A stretch of 64,000 nucleotides of DNA from an uncultured Flavobacterium sp. GTDB taxonomy: Bacteria; Bacteroidota; Bacteroidia; Flavobacteriales; Flavobacteriaceae. Positions within the stretch are counted from its first letter, which is position 1, and each line of letters starts with the position of its first letter. Below the pieces are notes generated by a model. The model worked only from the letters and a program-made list of their open reading frames with translations. It was not told where the DNA came from and ran no database searches. The stretch covers positions 124,001 through 188,000 of the forward strand of contig CALTVC010000003.1 of the NCBI GenBank assembly GCA_943912855.1, given 5' to 3'. The position numbers and the translations under genes are program-made. Below, one piece after another: positions 33,470 to 42,073 of the stretch.

Positions 33470-35851
33470 ATGCGAAAACTCATTATGCTTATAGCCTTAG
33501 TGGCTACAAGCTGGTGTGCGCAGGCTCAATATGCCCTTAGCGGGACCATAAGCAGCACCCAAAACCTACCGTTAGACGGCGCGCACATACACCTGGATGA
33601 CAACCACTTGGCATCTTCCCTGCCCGATGGCACCTATACATTGCCCAATATTCCTGCCGGTAATCACCGTGTGGTGGTATCGTACATTGGCTACAAAAGC
33701 CTGGATACAGTAGTAAACATATACCGTAACCTGGTGCTTAACGCCCGCCTGAAACCGCAGAACGAACAGCTACAGGAAGTAGTGGTTACTCAAAATCTGG
33801 TTACCAACACTACGGTTCACGCGCAAAAATTAAGCACAGCGACACTCGAAAAATATAGTGGCGCTACCCTTGGCGATGCCCTGCGCGAAGTAGCCGGGGT
33901 AAGCTCATTACGTACCGGTAATGCCGTGGTTAAGCCTGTTATTAACGGTTTGCACAGCAGCAGGGTACCCGTGTTTACCAATGGCGTTCGGCTGGAAGAC
34001 CAGCAGTGGGGTACCGAACACGCCCCTAACCTGGATGTGAATGCAGCAGGAAAAGTTACTGTAATCAAAGGAGCAGGTGCGCTGCAATACAGCGGGGATG
34101 CTGTGGGCGGACTGGTTTTGGTAGACCCGCTAAACATAGAAAAAGACACCCTTACCGGACGTACCATAATGACTGCCGACAGTAACGGGCGTGGTGGTAC
34201 GCTATCTACCAGCCTGTACAAGGGCGCTGAAAAAGGATGGGCATGGAACCTGGGCGGTACGTTTAAATACCTTGGCGACCGCGAAACACCCGATTATGTA
34301 CTGAGCAATACCGGTAACCGCGAAGCCAACTTTAGCAGTAACCTGAAATACATAGGCGATAAGTATACTGTTGGTGCATCGTACAGTTATTATAATGCTA
34401 CTATAGGTATTGCTACAGCTACCCATATAGGCAGCCTGGGCGATTTGGTTACCGCCATAAACAGCAGGCAACCCAACGTTACCAATCCGTTTATGTACAC
34501 TATAGGCGCACCAAGGCAGGAAGTACAGCATCATTTGGGCAAGCTAAACTATACCCGTGAGCTGAGTGATGATGCCTCGTTATCGTTGCAATATGCCTTT
34601 CAGCTGAACCACAGGAAAGAGTTTGACCTGCGCAGGGGGGCATTGGAAAACGTTGCCGCGCTCGACCTGACGTTGGTTACGCACTCGGTTAATGCCGACT
34701 GGAAAAAGGAAAGCGGCGACAATACCTACAAAGCCGGGGCAAGTGCCGCTTATCAGCATAACGATGCCAGCCCTGCTACAGGGATACGTCCGCTAATACC
34801 TAACTACAATAAATCAGATGCCGGGGTGTATGCCATAGCCAGCCACAGGTTTAGCAGTACCCTTTCGGGAGAAGCTGGTGTGCGCTATGACTTTAGCCAT
34901 GTGGAAGCGCAGAAGTACTACCAGGTATCGCGCTGGAATGATTTGGGTTATAACGATGGCTCGTTTGACCACTTTATTAAGGAGGATTTGGTTACACAAT
35001 ACTATACCGAGCCTAAGTTTACCTACCATAACCTTTCGGCAAGTTTAGGGCTTCGCAAACAGCTTACCGATGCTATAGACCTTATGGGTAACGTGAGCCT
35101 TGCCATGCGCAACCCTAATCCCAGCGAACTCTTTAGTGACGGGCTTCACCATAGCAATGCTACCATAGAACTGGGCAGCCTGCGTACCAAGAAAGAAGAA
35201 TCGGTAAAAACATCGGTAACGTTATTAAAGTCGAGTGGGAAGTTTACGTTTGAGCTTACACCTTATGTAAACAGCATCAGTAACTTTATTTACCTGCAAC
35301 CTACAAACCTGGAATACACCATTAGGGGTTCGTTCCCGGTATATCGTTATAAGCAGACTAATGCACTTATGGCGGGCACCGACCTGCACATAGGCTATAA
35401 CCTTACCGAAAACCTGAACTACGGGCTTAATGCAGCATACATCTATGCGCAAAACACCCGGGATAACCTGCCCCTGGTAGATATGCCTCCGGCTAACTTT
35501 ACCAATACCATACGTTTTACCAAAAAGGAATGGCATAACTTCTTTGCCGAACTCCGCAGTGAAACCGTATGCAGGCAGTGGCGCTACCCTAACTATAACT
35601 TCTATGCCGATATACCGCAAACAAGTGGTAGCGTAAGTACTTATGTAGACATAAGTACACCTCCACCCGCTTACCAGCTGTTTCATGTAAGTACCGGGGC
35701 GCAGTTTGCATTGGGCAAAACTACAGCTTCGGTAAACCTGTCGGCGTTTAACCTCTTTAACACCACGTACCGTGATTACCTCAATCGCCAGCGCCTTTAC
35801 GTTGACGAAATGGGTCGTAACATTCAGTTGCAACTGAAACTGACGTATTAG
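33470..35851 (+). CDS. TonB-dependent outer-membrane receptor
   Basis: A 793-aa receptor: signal peptide (1-19, ending CAQA), a carboxypeptidase-regulatory-like domain (about 20-95, with LDGAHIHLDDNHL and VVVSYIGYKSLDT), a plug (LQEVVVTQNLV, ATLGDALREVAGV, RVPVFTNGVRLEDQQWGTEHAPNLD, VIKGAGALQYSGDAVGGLVLVDP), and a barrel of about 22 strands ending QLQLKLTY. There is no SusD partner, so a polysaccharide substrate is unlikely. The plug resembles receptors of the zinc/copper/metallophore type (ZnuD-like); with the His-rich protein before it and the lipoprotein after it, metal uptake is the best guess. Confidence 0.85.
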   Translation: MRKLIMLIALVATSWCAQAQYALSGTISSTQNLPLDGAHIHLDDNHLASSLPDGTYTLPNIPAGNHRVVVSYIGYKSLDTVVNIYRNLVLNARLKPQNEQLQEVVVTQNLVTNTTVHAQKLSTATLEKYSGATLGDALREVAGVSSLRTGNAVVKPVINGLHSSRVPVFTNGVRLEDQQWGTEHAPNLDVNAAGKVTVIKGAGALQYSGDAVGGLVLVDPLNIEKDTLTGRTIMTADSNGRGGTLSTSLYKGAEKGWAWNLGGTFKYLGDRETPDYVLSNTGNREANFSSNLKYIGDKYTVGASYSYYNATIGIATATHIGSLGDLVTAINSRQPNVTNPFMYTIGAPRQEVQHHLGKLNYTRELSDDASLSLQYAFQLNHRKEFDLRRGALENVAALDLTLVTHSVNADWKKESGDNTYKAGASAAYQHNDASPATGIRPLIPNYNKSDAGVYAIASHRFSSTLSGEAGVRYDFSHVEAQKYYQVSRWNDLGYNDGSFDHFIKEDLVTQYYTEPKFTYHNLSASLGLRKQLTDAIDLMGNVSLAMRNPNPSELFSDGLHHSNATIELGSLRTKKEESVKTSVTLLKSSGKFTFELTPYVNSISNFIYLQPTNLEYTIRGSFPVYRYKQTNALMAGTDLHIGYNLTENLNYGLNAAYIYAQNTRDNLPLVDMPPANFTNTIRFTKKEWHNFFAELRSETVCRQWRYPNYNFYADIPQTSGSVSTYVDISTPPPAYQLFHVSTGAQFALGKTTASVNLSAFNLFNTTYRDYLNRQRLYVDEMGRNIQLQLKLTY

Positions 35852-36113
35852 AGCTACTGAGTTGCTGAGCTTCTTAACCGCTTAGCTAAAGAGTCATTCT
35901 AAAAATTAGGCGTTTACAGATACCTCTTAGCGGCTTGGCGACTTTGTGTGAAATTCAACCACAAAGTACACAAAGTTTTCTCACGAAGTTCAACTAAGCT
36001 TTGGAGAAAAGGACGAACACAAAGGCTTCCCGTTGGGAAGCTGAAAGTTGTACAAATCAGTGTATGCTGAAAGTTTTAAACATTAGTAACATATTTTAAT
36101 TTTAAATACAATC
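35852..36113. repeat. intergenic region with short inverted repeats (flavobacterial-type repeat)
   Basis: No gene. It holds an ACTTTGTG / CACAAAGT inverted repeat (35941-35948 and 35960-35967, with another CACAAAGT at 35969-35976) and a perfect hairpin GCTTCCC-GTT-GGGAAGC at 36025-36041. The CTTAGCG...ACTTTGTGTGAAAT string resembles a dispersed intergenic repeat found in several Flavobacterium genomes, from memory. Only one copy is visible here. Confidence 0.35.
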
Positions 36114-36674
36114 ATGAAAAACCTGAAGATGATGGCAGTTGCTGCCGTTGCCCTGTCGTTTGCATCATGCAGCGACGATGACAAACCACAACAAGTAATA
36201 GAAAACGAGGTAATTACTACAGTAACTGCTACACTTACTCCTACTACAGGAGGTACGCCAATAGTGCTAAAATCGCAAGACCTTGATGGTGATGGACCAA
36301 ACCCACCTGTGGTTACCGTAAGCGGACCATTTGCAGTAGATGCTTCGTACACTGGCACGGTTACCTTCCTTAACGAAATGGTATCTCCTGCAGAGGACAT
36401 TACCGAAGAAATCCACGAACTGGGTGAAGAACACCAAATATTCTTCCGTCAGAGCGGACTGGGTGTATTTACGTACAAGGATAACGATGAAGCCGGAAAA
36501 CCGGTAGGTCTTAGCTTTGGTTACGCAGCACCTGGTGCAGCTACATCGGGTAACCTTACTATTACACTTAGGCATTTACCTAACAAATCGGCTACAGGAG
36601 TTGCAGCTGGCGACATTACAAACGCAGGCGGTAGTACTGACGCGGAAGTTGTTTTCCCTATAACAGTACAGTAA
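36114..36674 (+). CDS. lipoprotein accompanying the TonB receptor
   Basis: A 186-aa lipoprotein (lipobox FASC, Cys19). The mature part begins EVITTVTATLTPTTGG and contains DLDGDGPNPP, a Ca2+-loop-like acidic motif, then VTFLNEMVSPAEDITEEIHELGEEHQIFF, and a C-terminal beta-rich part. From memory this family is paired with TonB-dependent receptors in Flavobacteria and is often carried under the odd database name of a type 1 periplasmic binding fold protein. It likely binds the receptor or its cargo at the surface; metal handling is inferred. Followed by a strong terminator. Confidence 0.7.
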   Translation: MKNLKMMAVAAVALSFASCSDDDKPQQVIENEVITTVTATLTPTTGGTPIVLKSQDLDGDGPNPPVVTVSGPFAVDASYTGTVTFLNEMVSPAEDITEEIHELGEEHQIFFRQSGLGVFTYKDNDEAGKPVGLSFGYAAPGAATSGNLTITLRHLPNKSATGVAAGDITNAGGSTDAEVVFPITVQ

Positions 36675-36708
36675 GCCACTGTAAAAGAGTTAGTCGCTCT
36701 TAATTTTA

Positions 36709-36753
36709 ATACCCTCATAACATTGGTTAGCATTGTTATGAGGGTATCTTTTT
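36709..36753 (+). terminator. Rho-independent terminator
   Basis: Perfect 13-bp stem ATACCCTCATAAC / GTTATGAGGGTAT with a 13-base loop and a T-rich tail. It ends the metal-uptake-like operon. Confidence 0.9.
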
Positions 36754-36939
36754 ACAAATAACCTGAAAAATAATCAGTGTTATTTTTATTCCATTTTCAT
36801 TTCAGGACGAAATGGCGGTGAAATTATACATTTCATGAATATTCTTTAATTATTTTATCCTTAAAAAAGTAAGCACTTTTTTAACATTAATTTCATTAAA
36901 TTAGATAACCATTTCAGTTACAACCTAAACCATTTGCCT

Positions 36940-37323
36940 ATGAATTCACAATTCACTAAAATCACCCGAATTTTTCTAGGAATAATTTTAATACTTTTTG
37001 GTGTGAATAAATTCTACGAATTCATACCTTTGCCCCAACCTCCAGAAGCCGCGTTAGATTTTATCGGCTCGCTTGCCCATACCGGGTATATGCTAAACTT
37101 AATCGCCGCGGCAGAAATCGTCATCGGGCTTATGCTCGTTTTTAAGCTATGGGTACCATTTGCATTGCTATTGCTGGTTCCTTTATCATTGAACATATTA
37201 TTTTTTCACCTGTTTTTAGATGTCCCTGGTATAGGGGCCGCACTGCTCGTTGTAGGTCTTAACGCAGTATTGTTGTATAAAAACAGGAAACGGTATGTAC
37301 CCCTCTTCAGGGAAACATACTGA
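36940..37323 (+). CDS. DoxX-like small membrane protein
   Basis: A 127-aa protein with four hydrophobic segments (about residues 8-25, 43-65, 69-89, 93-113). ILFGVNKFYEFIPLPQPPEAALDFIGSL and AAAEIVIGLMLVF match the DoxX/DUF-type membrane family. The start is the ATG at 36940 rather than a TTG two codons upstream. Function unknown; related proteins are linked to redox or sulfur metabolism. A terminator follows immediately. Confidence 0.75.
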   Translation: MNSQFTKITRIFLGIILILFGVNKFYEFIPLPQPPEAALDFIGSLAHTGYMLNLIAAAEIVIGLMLVFKLWVPFALLLLVPLSLNILFFHLFLDVPGIGAALLVVGLNAVLLYKNRKRYVPLFRETY

Positions 37324-37342
37324 TACACACCCCTGTGTGGAG

Positions 37343-37375
37343 ATACCCGTGCCCCAACACGGGTATTCTTTTTTG
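37343..37375 (+). terminator. Rho-independent terminator
   Basis: Perfect 9-bp stem ATACCCGTG / CACGGGTAT with loop CCCCAA and a run of six T. Confidence 0.9.
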
Positions 37376-37428
37376 TGCAAATAGTGTTAATCCCCCTGAT
37401 TGCATTCGTTTTAATTAGTCTACATCGT

Positions 37429-37436
37429 TACATTTG
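37429..37436 (+). promoter_or_regulatory. -7 promoter element TACATTTG ahead of the peptidase gene
   Basis: Exact TAnnTTTG match 17 bp before the ATG at 37453; the nearest TTG upstream is 26 bp away, longer than usual. It supports the internal ATG over the frame start at 37375. Confidence 0.45.
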
Positions 37437-37452
37437 TATAAAACCAAATACA

Positions 37453-39561
37453 ATGAAAAACACTTTTTTGGCGCTGGCCGTTGCCGGAAGCCTTAACGCA
37501 CAAGCACAAATGACCGAGACAAAATACCCGCAAACACGGAAGGACAATACCGTAGACAAATACTTTGATACCAGCGTACCCGACCCGTACCGCTGGCTGG
37601 AAGATGACCGCAGTGCAGAAACCGCAGCCTGGGTTAAATCTGAAAATGAAGTAACCAACGCTTACCTTGCACAGATACCTTTTAGGAATGTCATAAAAAA
37701 ACGTCTGGAAGAACTGTGGAACTACGAGCGCATTTCGGCACCGTTTACAGAGGGCAGTTTTACGTATTACTTAAAAAACAACGGACTTCAAAACCAAAGC
37801 GTACTATACCGAAAAGGCAAAGACGGCAAGGAAGAGGTTTTCCTGGATCCGAACACGTTTAGTAAAGACGGTACAACCTCACTTTCTTCGGTGCAGTTTA
37901 ATAAAAAAGGCGACCTGGCTTCGTACATGATTTCTGAAGGCGGAAGCGACTGGGGGAAAATTATCATTATAAACGCGCTGACCAAAAAGCAACTGGGTAC
38001 CATAGAGAATGTAAAATTCAGTGGTATGGCATGGAAAGGCAGCGAAGGCTTTTATTATTCTACCTACGACAAACCCGAAGGCAGCCTGCTTTCGGCAAAG
38101 ACTGATCAGCATAAACTGTACTTCCACAAGCTGGGTACTTCACAAAAAGACGATAAGGTTGTTTTTGGCGATAAAGAAAAAAACCGATATGTGGGCGGTT
38201 CACTTACACAAGACGAGCGCTACCTCGTAATGACCGCCGCAAACAGCACCTACGGAAATAAACTTTACGTTCAGGACCTCAGTAAACCGGGTAGCCCCAC
38301 TATTACCATAGTAGACAACTACGAAAGCAGCAGCCATGTATTAGACAACAAGGGTACTACCTTATATATAAGCACCGATTTTAAAGCGCCAAACAATCGT
38401 CTTGTAACCGTAGATGCTACAAAACCGCAACAGGAAAACTGGAAAGACCTGATTCCTGAAACCGAAAATGTACTTTCTGTAACAGATGGTGGTGGTTACC
38501 TGTTTGCCACTTATATGAAAGATGCGGTATCTCAGGTAAAACAACTGGATTATAACGGAAAACTAATCCGCGAAATACAGCTTCCCGGGCTTGGTACGGC
38601 ATCTGGTTTTGGCGGAAAGAAAGAGATAAAAACACTCTATTATTCGTTTACAAACTATGTAACACCGGGTAACATTTATGCGTTTGACCCTGCCACCGGG
38701 AAATCCACCGTGTACCAAAAACCGAAAATTGGCTTTAACAGCGAAGACTACACCAGCGAACAGGTGTTTTACACCAGCAAAGATGGCACTAAAGTCCCGA
38801 TGATCATTACCTACAAAAAAGGTCTGAAACGCGATGGTAAAAACCCTACAATGCTGTACGGTTACGGCGGTTTTAATGTAAGCCTTACTCCTAGCTTTAG
38901 CATATCTAATGCGGTATGGCTGGAAAACGGTGGTATATACGCAGTACCTAACCTTAGGGGTGGTGGCGAATACGGCCGTAAGTGGCACGATGCGGGTACT
39001 AAACTGCAAAAGCAAAATGTATTTGACGATTTTATTGCCGCTGCAGATTACCTGGTTAAGAACAACTACACCTCATCTGACTATCTTGCTATACGCGGTG
39101 GTAGTAACGGCGGACTCCTTGTAGGCGCCTGTATGACCCAACGCCCTGAATTGTTTAAAGTGGCGTTGCCCGCAGTGGGTGTTATGGATATGCTACGCTA
39201 CCATAAATTTACCGCAGGTGCGGGTTGGGCATACGATTACGGTACTGCCGATGACAACAAAGAAATGTTTGAGTACCTGAAAGGATATTCTCCGGTACAG
39301 AGCCTTAAAAAGGGTACGCGTTACCCCGCAACACTGGTTACTACCGGCGACCACGACGACCGCGTAGTACCGGCGCACAGCTTTAAGTTTGCCGCCACAC
39401 TACAGGAAAGTCAGGCAGGCCCTGCCCCGGTACTAATACGCGTAGAAACAAATGCAGGCCACGGCGCAGGTAAATCTATTGCACAAACCATAGCCGAGCT
39501 AACCGACATACAAGCGTTCACGCTGTACAACATGGGTGTAAAAAACATTGGGGCTAAATAA
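37453..39561 (+). CDS. prolyl oligopeptidase, S9A family
   Basis: A 702-aa exported serine peptidase cleaving after proline in short peptides. Start at ATG 37453, which gives a signal peptide (ending NAQAQ). The N-terminal PDPYRWLEDDRSAET motif is diagnostic; a seven-bladed beta-propeller (about 70-420) precedes the alpha/beta-hydrolase domain. Catalytic residues: Ser551 in GGSNGG, Asp in TTGDHDDRVVPAHSFK, and His in NAGHGAGK near residue 680. GGFNVSLTPSF and NLRGGGEYG are family signatures. Stand-alone gene with its own terminator; probably periplasmic peptide digestion. Confidence 0.95.
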   Translation: MKNTFLALAVAGSLNAQAQMTETKYPQTRKDNTVDKYFDTSVPDPYRWLEDDRSAETAAWVKSENEVTNAYLAQIPFRNVIKKRLEELWNYERISAPFTEGSFTYYLKNNGLQNQSVLYRKGKDGKEEVFLDPNTFSKDGTTSLSSVQFNKKGDLASYMISEGGSDWGKIIIINALTKKQLGTIENVKFSGMAWKGSEGFYYSTYDKPEGSLLSAKTDQHKLYFHKLGTSQKDDKVVFGDKEKNRYVGGSLTQDERYLVMTAANSTYGNKLYVQDLSKPGSPTITIVDNYESSSHVLDNKGTTLYISTDFKAPNNRLVTVDATKPQQENWKDLIPETENVLSVTDGGGYLFATYMKDAVSQVKQLDYNGKLIREIQLPGLGTASGFGGKKEIKTLYYSFTNYVTPGNIYAFDPATGKSTVYQKPKIGFNSEDYTSEQVFYTSKDGTKVPMIITYKKGLKRDGKNPTMLYGYGGFNVSLTPSFSISNAVWLENGGIYAVPNLRGGGEYGRKWHDAGTKLQKQNVFDDFIAAADYLVKNNYTSSDYLAIRGGSNGGLLVGACMTQRPELFKVALPAVGVMDMLRYHKFTAGAGWAYDYGTADDNKEMFEYLKGYSPVQSLKKGTRYPATLVTTGDHDDRVVPAHSFKFAATLQESQAGPAPVLIRVETNAGHGAGKSIAQTIAELTDIQAFTLYNMGVKNIGAK

Positions 39562-39586
39562 GCTTCTATATATTAAAACTATTACT

Positions 39587-39619
39587 AATCGCCTGTGTTA
39601 CCACGGGCGATTTTTTTTT
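39587..39619 (+). terminator. Rho-independent terminator of the prolyl oligopeptidase gene
   Basis: Stem ATCGCCTGTG / CACGGGCGAT (one T-G pair), TTAC tetraloop, and a run of nine T. Confidence 0.9.
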
Positions 39620-39695
39620 AATCTGTTGGTGGAGGTAAGAATTTTATTTCTAATTTAGAACTATCCAAACACCAGACCACCAATCTTTAATTGTT

Positions 39696-39797
39696 GTGAA
39701 ATCATCATATACATATCTATTCTTCTTACTTACCTATGTAACGGCAAACGCACAAGATTTAGAACACATAAAATCCCCTTCGCCCATAAAGGGTTAA
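39696..39797 (+). pseudogene. signal-peptide relic or very small secreted peptide
   Basis: A GTG-started 33-codon frame: a hydrophobic signal-like stretch (SYTYLFFLLTYVTANAQ) followed by DLEHIKSPSPIKG and a stop. QDLEHIK-xP-x-P-I-K resembles the mature N-terminus of large flavobacterial outer-membrane proteins (a form like ...HIKSPNPIKVSGS), so this may be the first part of a broken gene. It could also be a genuine small peptide. Confidence 0.35.
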
Positions 39798-39815
39798 TAA
39801 TATCCGGCGCTCAGT

Positions 39816-40280
39816 ATGAAATATTTAGCAATTCTATTTTTATCTGTATTTCTTTTTTCCTGTTCGCAGAAAAAGGAAGATATCTTTCAGCTTCAAAACC
39901 AAGAGGGTAATCAGATAGATATTCTAAACCAAACGAATAGCGCAACTATTACAAAAGCTTTTGGCAAACCTCTATCCATTGAAAAAGAGCCTGAACCTGA
40001 AGCAGAAGGATTACCTACCTCTACTATAATTACTTATCGCGGACTAAAATTAGAACTTACAGGAAACTCAATAGACGAAATTACCATAAAAAACAACGAT
40101 TGGCATATAGGAGACATAACTATAGGTACTGATGCCAGATTTATAGAAGAAAATTACAAATTTTTAAAGAAAAAAGGCGATTATCTATTATACCTTATCC
40201 CTGATTTTGATGGTGTACTTTTTATAAAATTAGATTCCGAAAATAAGATTGCTGAGTATGGTCTAAGTAATCCTTCGTAG
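39816..40280 (+). CDS. lipoprotein of unknown function
   Basis: A 154-aa lipoprotein (lipobox LFSC, near residue 16). The mature protein is mixed alpha/beta: ATITKAFGKPLSIEKEPEPEAEGLPTSTI, then YRGLKLELTGNSIDEITIKNNDWHI and a LFIKLDSENKIAEYGLS strand pair. It has the look of a small periplasmic fold in which an N-terminal helix packs on a sheet. No family recognised. Codon use is AT-rich. The downstream lpxR-like gene is convergent, 8 bp away. Confidence 0.6.
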   Translation: MKYLAILFLSVFLFSCSQKKEDIFQLQNQEGNQIDILNQTNSATITKAFGKPLSIEKEPEPEAEGLPTSTIITYRGLKLELTGNSIDEITIKNNDWHIGDITIGTDARFIEENYKFLKKKGDYLLYLIPDFDGVLFIKLDSENKIAEYGLSNPS

Positions 40281-40288
40281 CATATAAC

Positions 40289-41230
40289 CTAAAACAAATA
40301 CCCCACCTGTATAGAACCGTAATAGTAGCCGGTGATAACATTGTTGCGGAGTTCTTTGCTGCGGTAGTTAAACGAATACGAATACGTAAAGCGTCCACGT
40401 CCGTACTTAATGCCTGCTTCGGCATTAAACCTAAAAGGGATAAGCGTATACGTTACGGGGCTTTTATCATCAAACAGGCTACCTTGTATGGTAGCGTCAA
40501 AATTCATGTATTGCAGCCTGGGGTTTACGTACAGGAACAGCTCACGGCGGTTGGTGTAGTCTTTAGCTTTGTTCAGTTGGGCATTGTACAGCGCGCTTTC
40601 GTAGAGTGGTTTCAATGCTCCTTTCAGGCTGATGCGGGATGTGAGTTCTAAAGTTGCACTGCGCCAAATGGTTCCCGCCTGGGCTTCTGCCTGCACATGG
40701 AAATCTACATTTTCTTTAAAGGTATTGGGCAATAGCTTATGGCTGTAAAACGCGTTTAGCTGCACCGCGGGAGTGGTGGTAATCTGGTATTTCCAGCCTC
40801 TTACCCTGGGGTAATGGAGCAGGTTGTGCAGAAACTTCTGGGCTTCTTCGGCACCGCTTTCAGGACCTACCACACCAAGCTGAGCGTTAACCTTAAGCAG
40901 ACTCTCATTACTGTAAAACGTATTACCCCCCCCCTGTAAGAACAAGTACCCGGCATAAGGGCGGTCTTGCGTAGGCGGTTCGCTGGCATACACACTTTGC
41001 GGATTGTACATGTACTGCCCTACACGAAACTCCCATATTTTTTTTGCAACGGCTTCAGAGCTGTGGTTACCCAGGTAGCGGTAAAACAGTTCAAGCCCGT
41101 TAGTATAATACTGGTCGTTGTGTAACGAAGTATACAGGTCATTTTCGGTAATGATACCTGCTTCAGAGGGCTTTTGGGCAAACCCGAAAAACCCGCATAA
41201 CAATACTATGCACCACAGTTGCCTTGGCAT
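40289..41230 (-). CDS. LpxR-family outer-membrane lipid A deacylase-like protein
   Basis: A 313-aa barrel protein with a signal peptide (1-18, ending GFAQ). LpxR-family marks are ENDLYTSLHNDQYYTNGLELFYR (residues about 29-51), EPPTQDRPYAGYLF (about 84-97), LGVVGPESGAEEAQKFLH...RGWKYQ (about 118-150) with the conserved His, and a barrel ending in SIQVGYLF. LpxR removes the 3'-acyloxyacyl chain from lipid A in a Ca2+-dependent manner; here catalysis is inferred from the motifs. It overlaps mtgA by one base (TAATG), so the two are translationally coupled. Confidence 0.8.
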   Translation of the reverse strand: MPRQLWCIVLLCGFFGFAQKPSEAGIITENDLYTSLHNDQYYTNGLELFYRYLGNHSSEAVAKKIWEFRVGQYMYNPQSVYASEPPTQDRPYAGYLFLQGGGNTFYSNESLLKVNAQLGVVGPESGAEEAQKFLHNLLHYPRVRGWKYQITTTPAVQLNAFYSHKLLPNTFKENVDFHVQAEAQAGTIWRSATLELTSRISLKGALKPLYESALYNAQLNKAKDYTNRRELFLYVNPRLQYMNFDATIQGSLFDDKSPVTYTLIPFRFNAEAGIKYGRGRFTYSYSFNYRSKELRNNVITGYYYGSIQVGYLF

Positions 41231-41907
41231 TAGTAGTCGAGTTTAACGTATTTCATGTGTTTCATAATACGTGATTTGCGCCTTTCTATATACGCCGAAG
41301 AACCTTTGGCTTTATACTTAAACGGATTGGGCAGTATCGCCGCGATTCCGGCGGCTTCATAGCGGGTAAGGTCGACGGCGTTTTTACCATACCAATGCTC
41401 GGCAGCTGCCTGTGCACCGTATACGCCATCGCCCATTTCTATGCTGTTCAGGTATACTTCTATAATGCGTTCCTTGCTCCATAAAAGCTCTATAAGCATA
41501 GTAAAATAGGCTTCAAAAGCCTTCCGCACATAGCTGCGCCCCTGCCACAAAAACACGTTTTTAGCGGTTTGCTGGCTTATGGTACTACCGCCCTTTATAC
41601 GCTTGCCATTACTGTTACCCTGATACGCCTTGTACATGGCATTAAAATCAAAGCCATGGTGACTCAAAAATGTAGCGTCTTCGCTGGCTATAACCGCCTT
41701 TTGCAACTTAGGTGAAATTTCCTCTATAGGTACCCAGTCGTGTTTGCAGTGCAGGTCCTGACCGTCGGCTTTTTGTTCAAAGGCACGGGTTATCATAAGT
41801 GGGGTAAACGGTACCGGAACCCAACGGAACAGCAATACCGAAAATACTGATATGAGGAAAAACCACAGGGCAACTTTATAAAACAGGCGAAGTATTTTTT
41901 GGAACAT
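41230..41907 (-). CDS. mtgA: monofunctional biosynthetic peptidoglycan transglycosylase
   Basis: A 225-aa GT51 glycosyltransferase with one N-terminal membrane anchor (about 7-27). Motifs in order: ASEDATFLSHHGFDFNAM with the catalytic Glu (near residue 75), RIKGGSTISQQTAKNVFL, ELLWSKERIIEVYLN, GDGVYGAQAAAEHWYGK, and EAAGIAAILPNPFKY. It polymerises lipid II glycan strands in the periplasm without a transpeptidase domain. First gene of a two-gene unit with the LpxR-like barrel, suggesting joint envelope remodelling. Confidence 0.95.
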   Translation of the reverse strand: MFQKILRLFYKVALWFFLISVFSVLLFRWVPVPFTPLMITRAFEQKADGQDLHCKHDWVPIEEISPKLQKAVIASEDATFLSHHGFDFNAMYKAYQGNSNGKRIKGGSTISQQTAKNVFLWQGRSYVRKAFEAYFTMLIELLWSKERIIEVYLNSIEMGDGVYGAQAAAEHWYGKNAVDLTRYEAAGIAAILPNPFKYKAKGSSAYIERRKSRIMKHMKYVKLDY

Positions 41908-42073
41908 AAAAAACGCTGGTATATTTAAGGCGGTACGAAATTACGAATTAAAATTTTTAGTTTTCAGTCGCGGTCGTAGTTTTCAGTTCTAGAGAATAGA
42001 GATTTAATGCTTGTCGCTTTTAATTAATCTGATAACATTTTTTACATTTGAGTATAACCAATAAACTATACTA

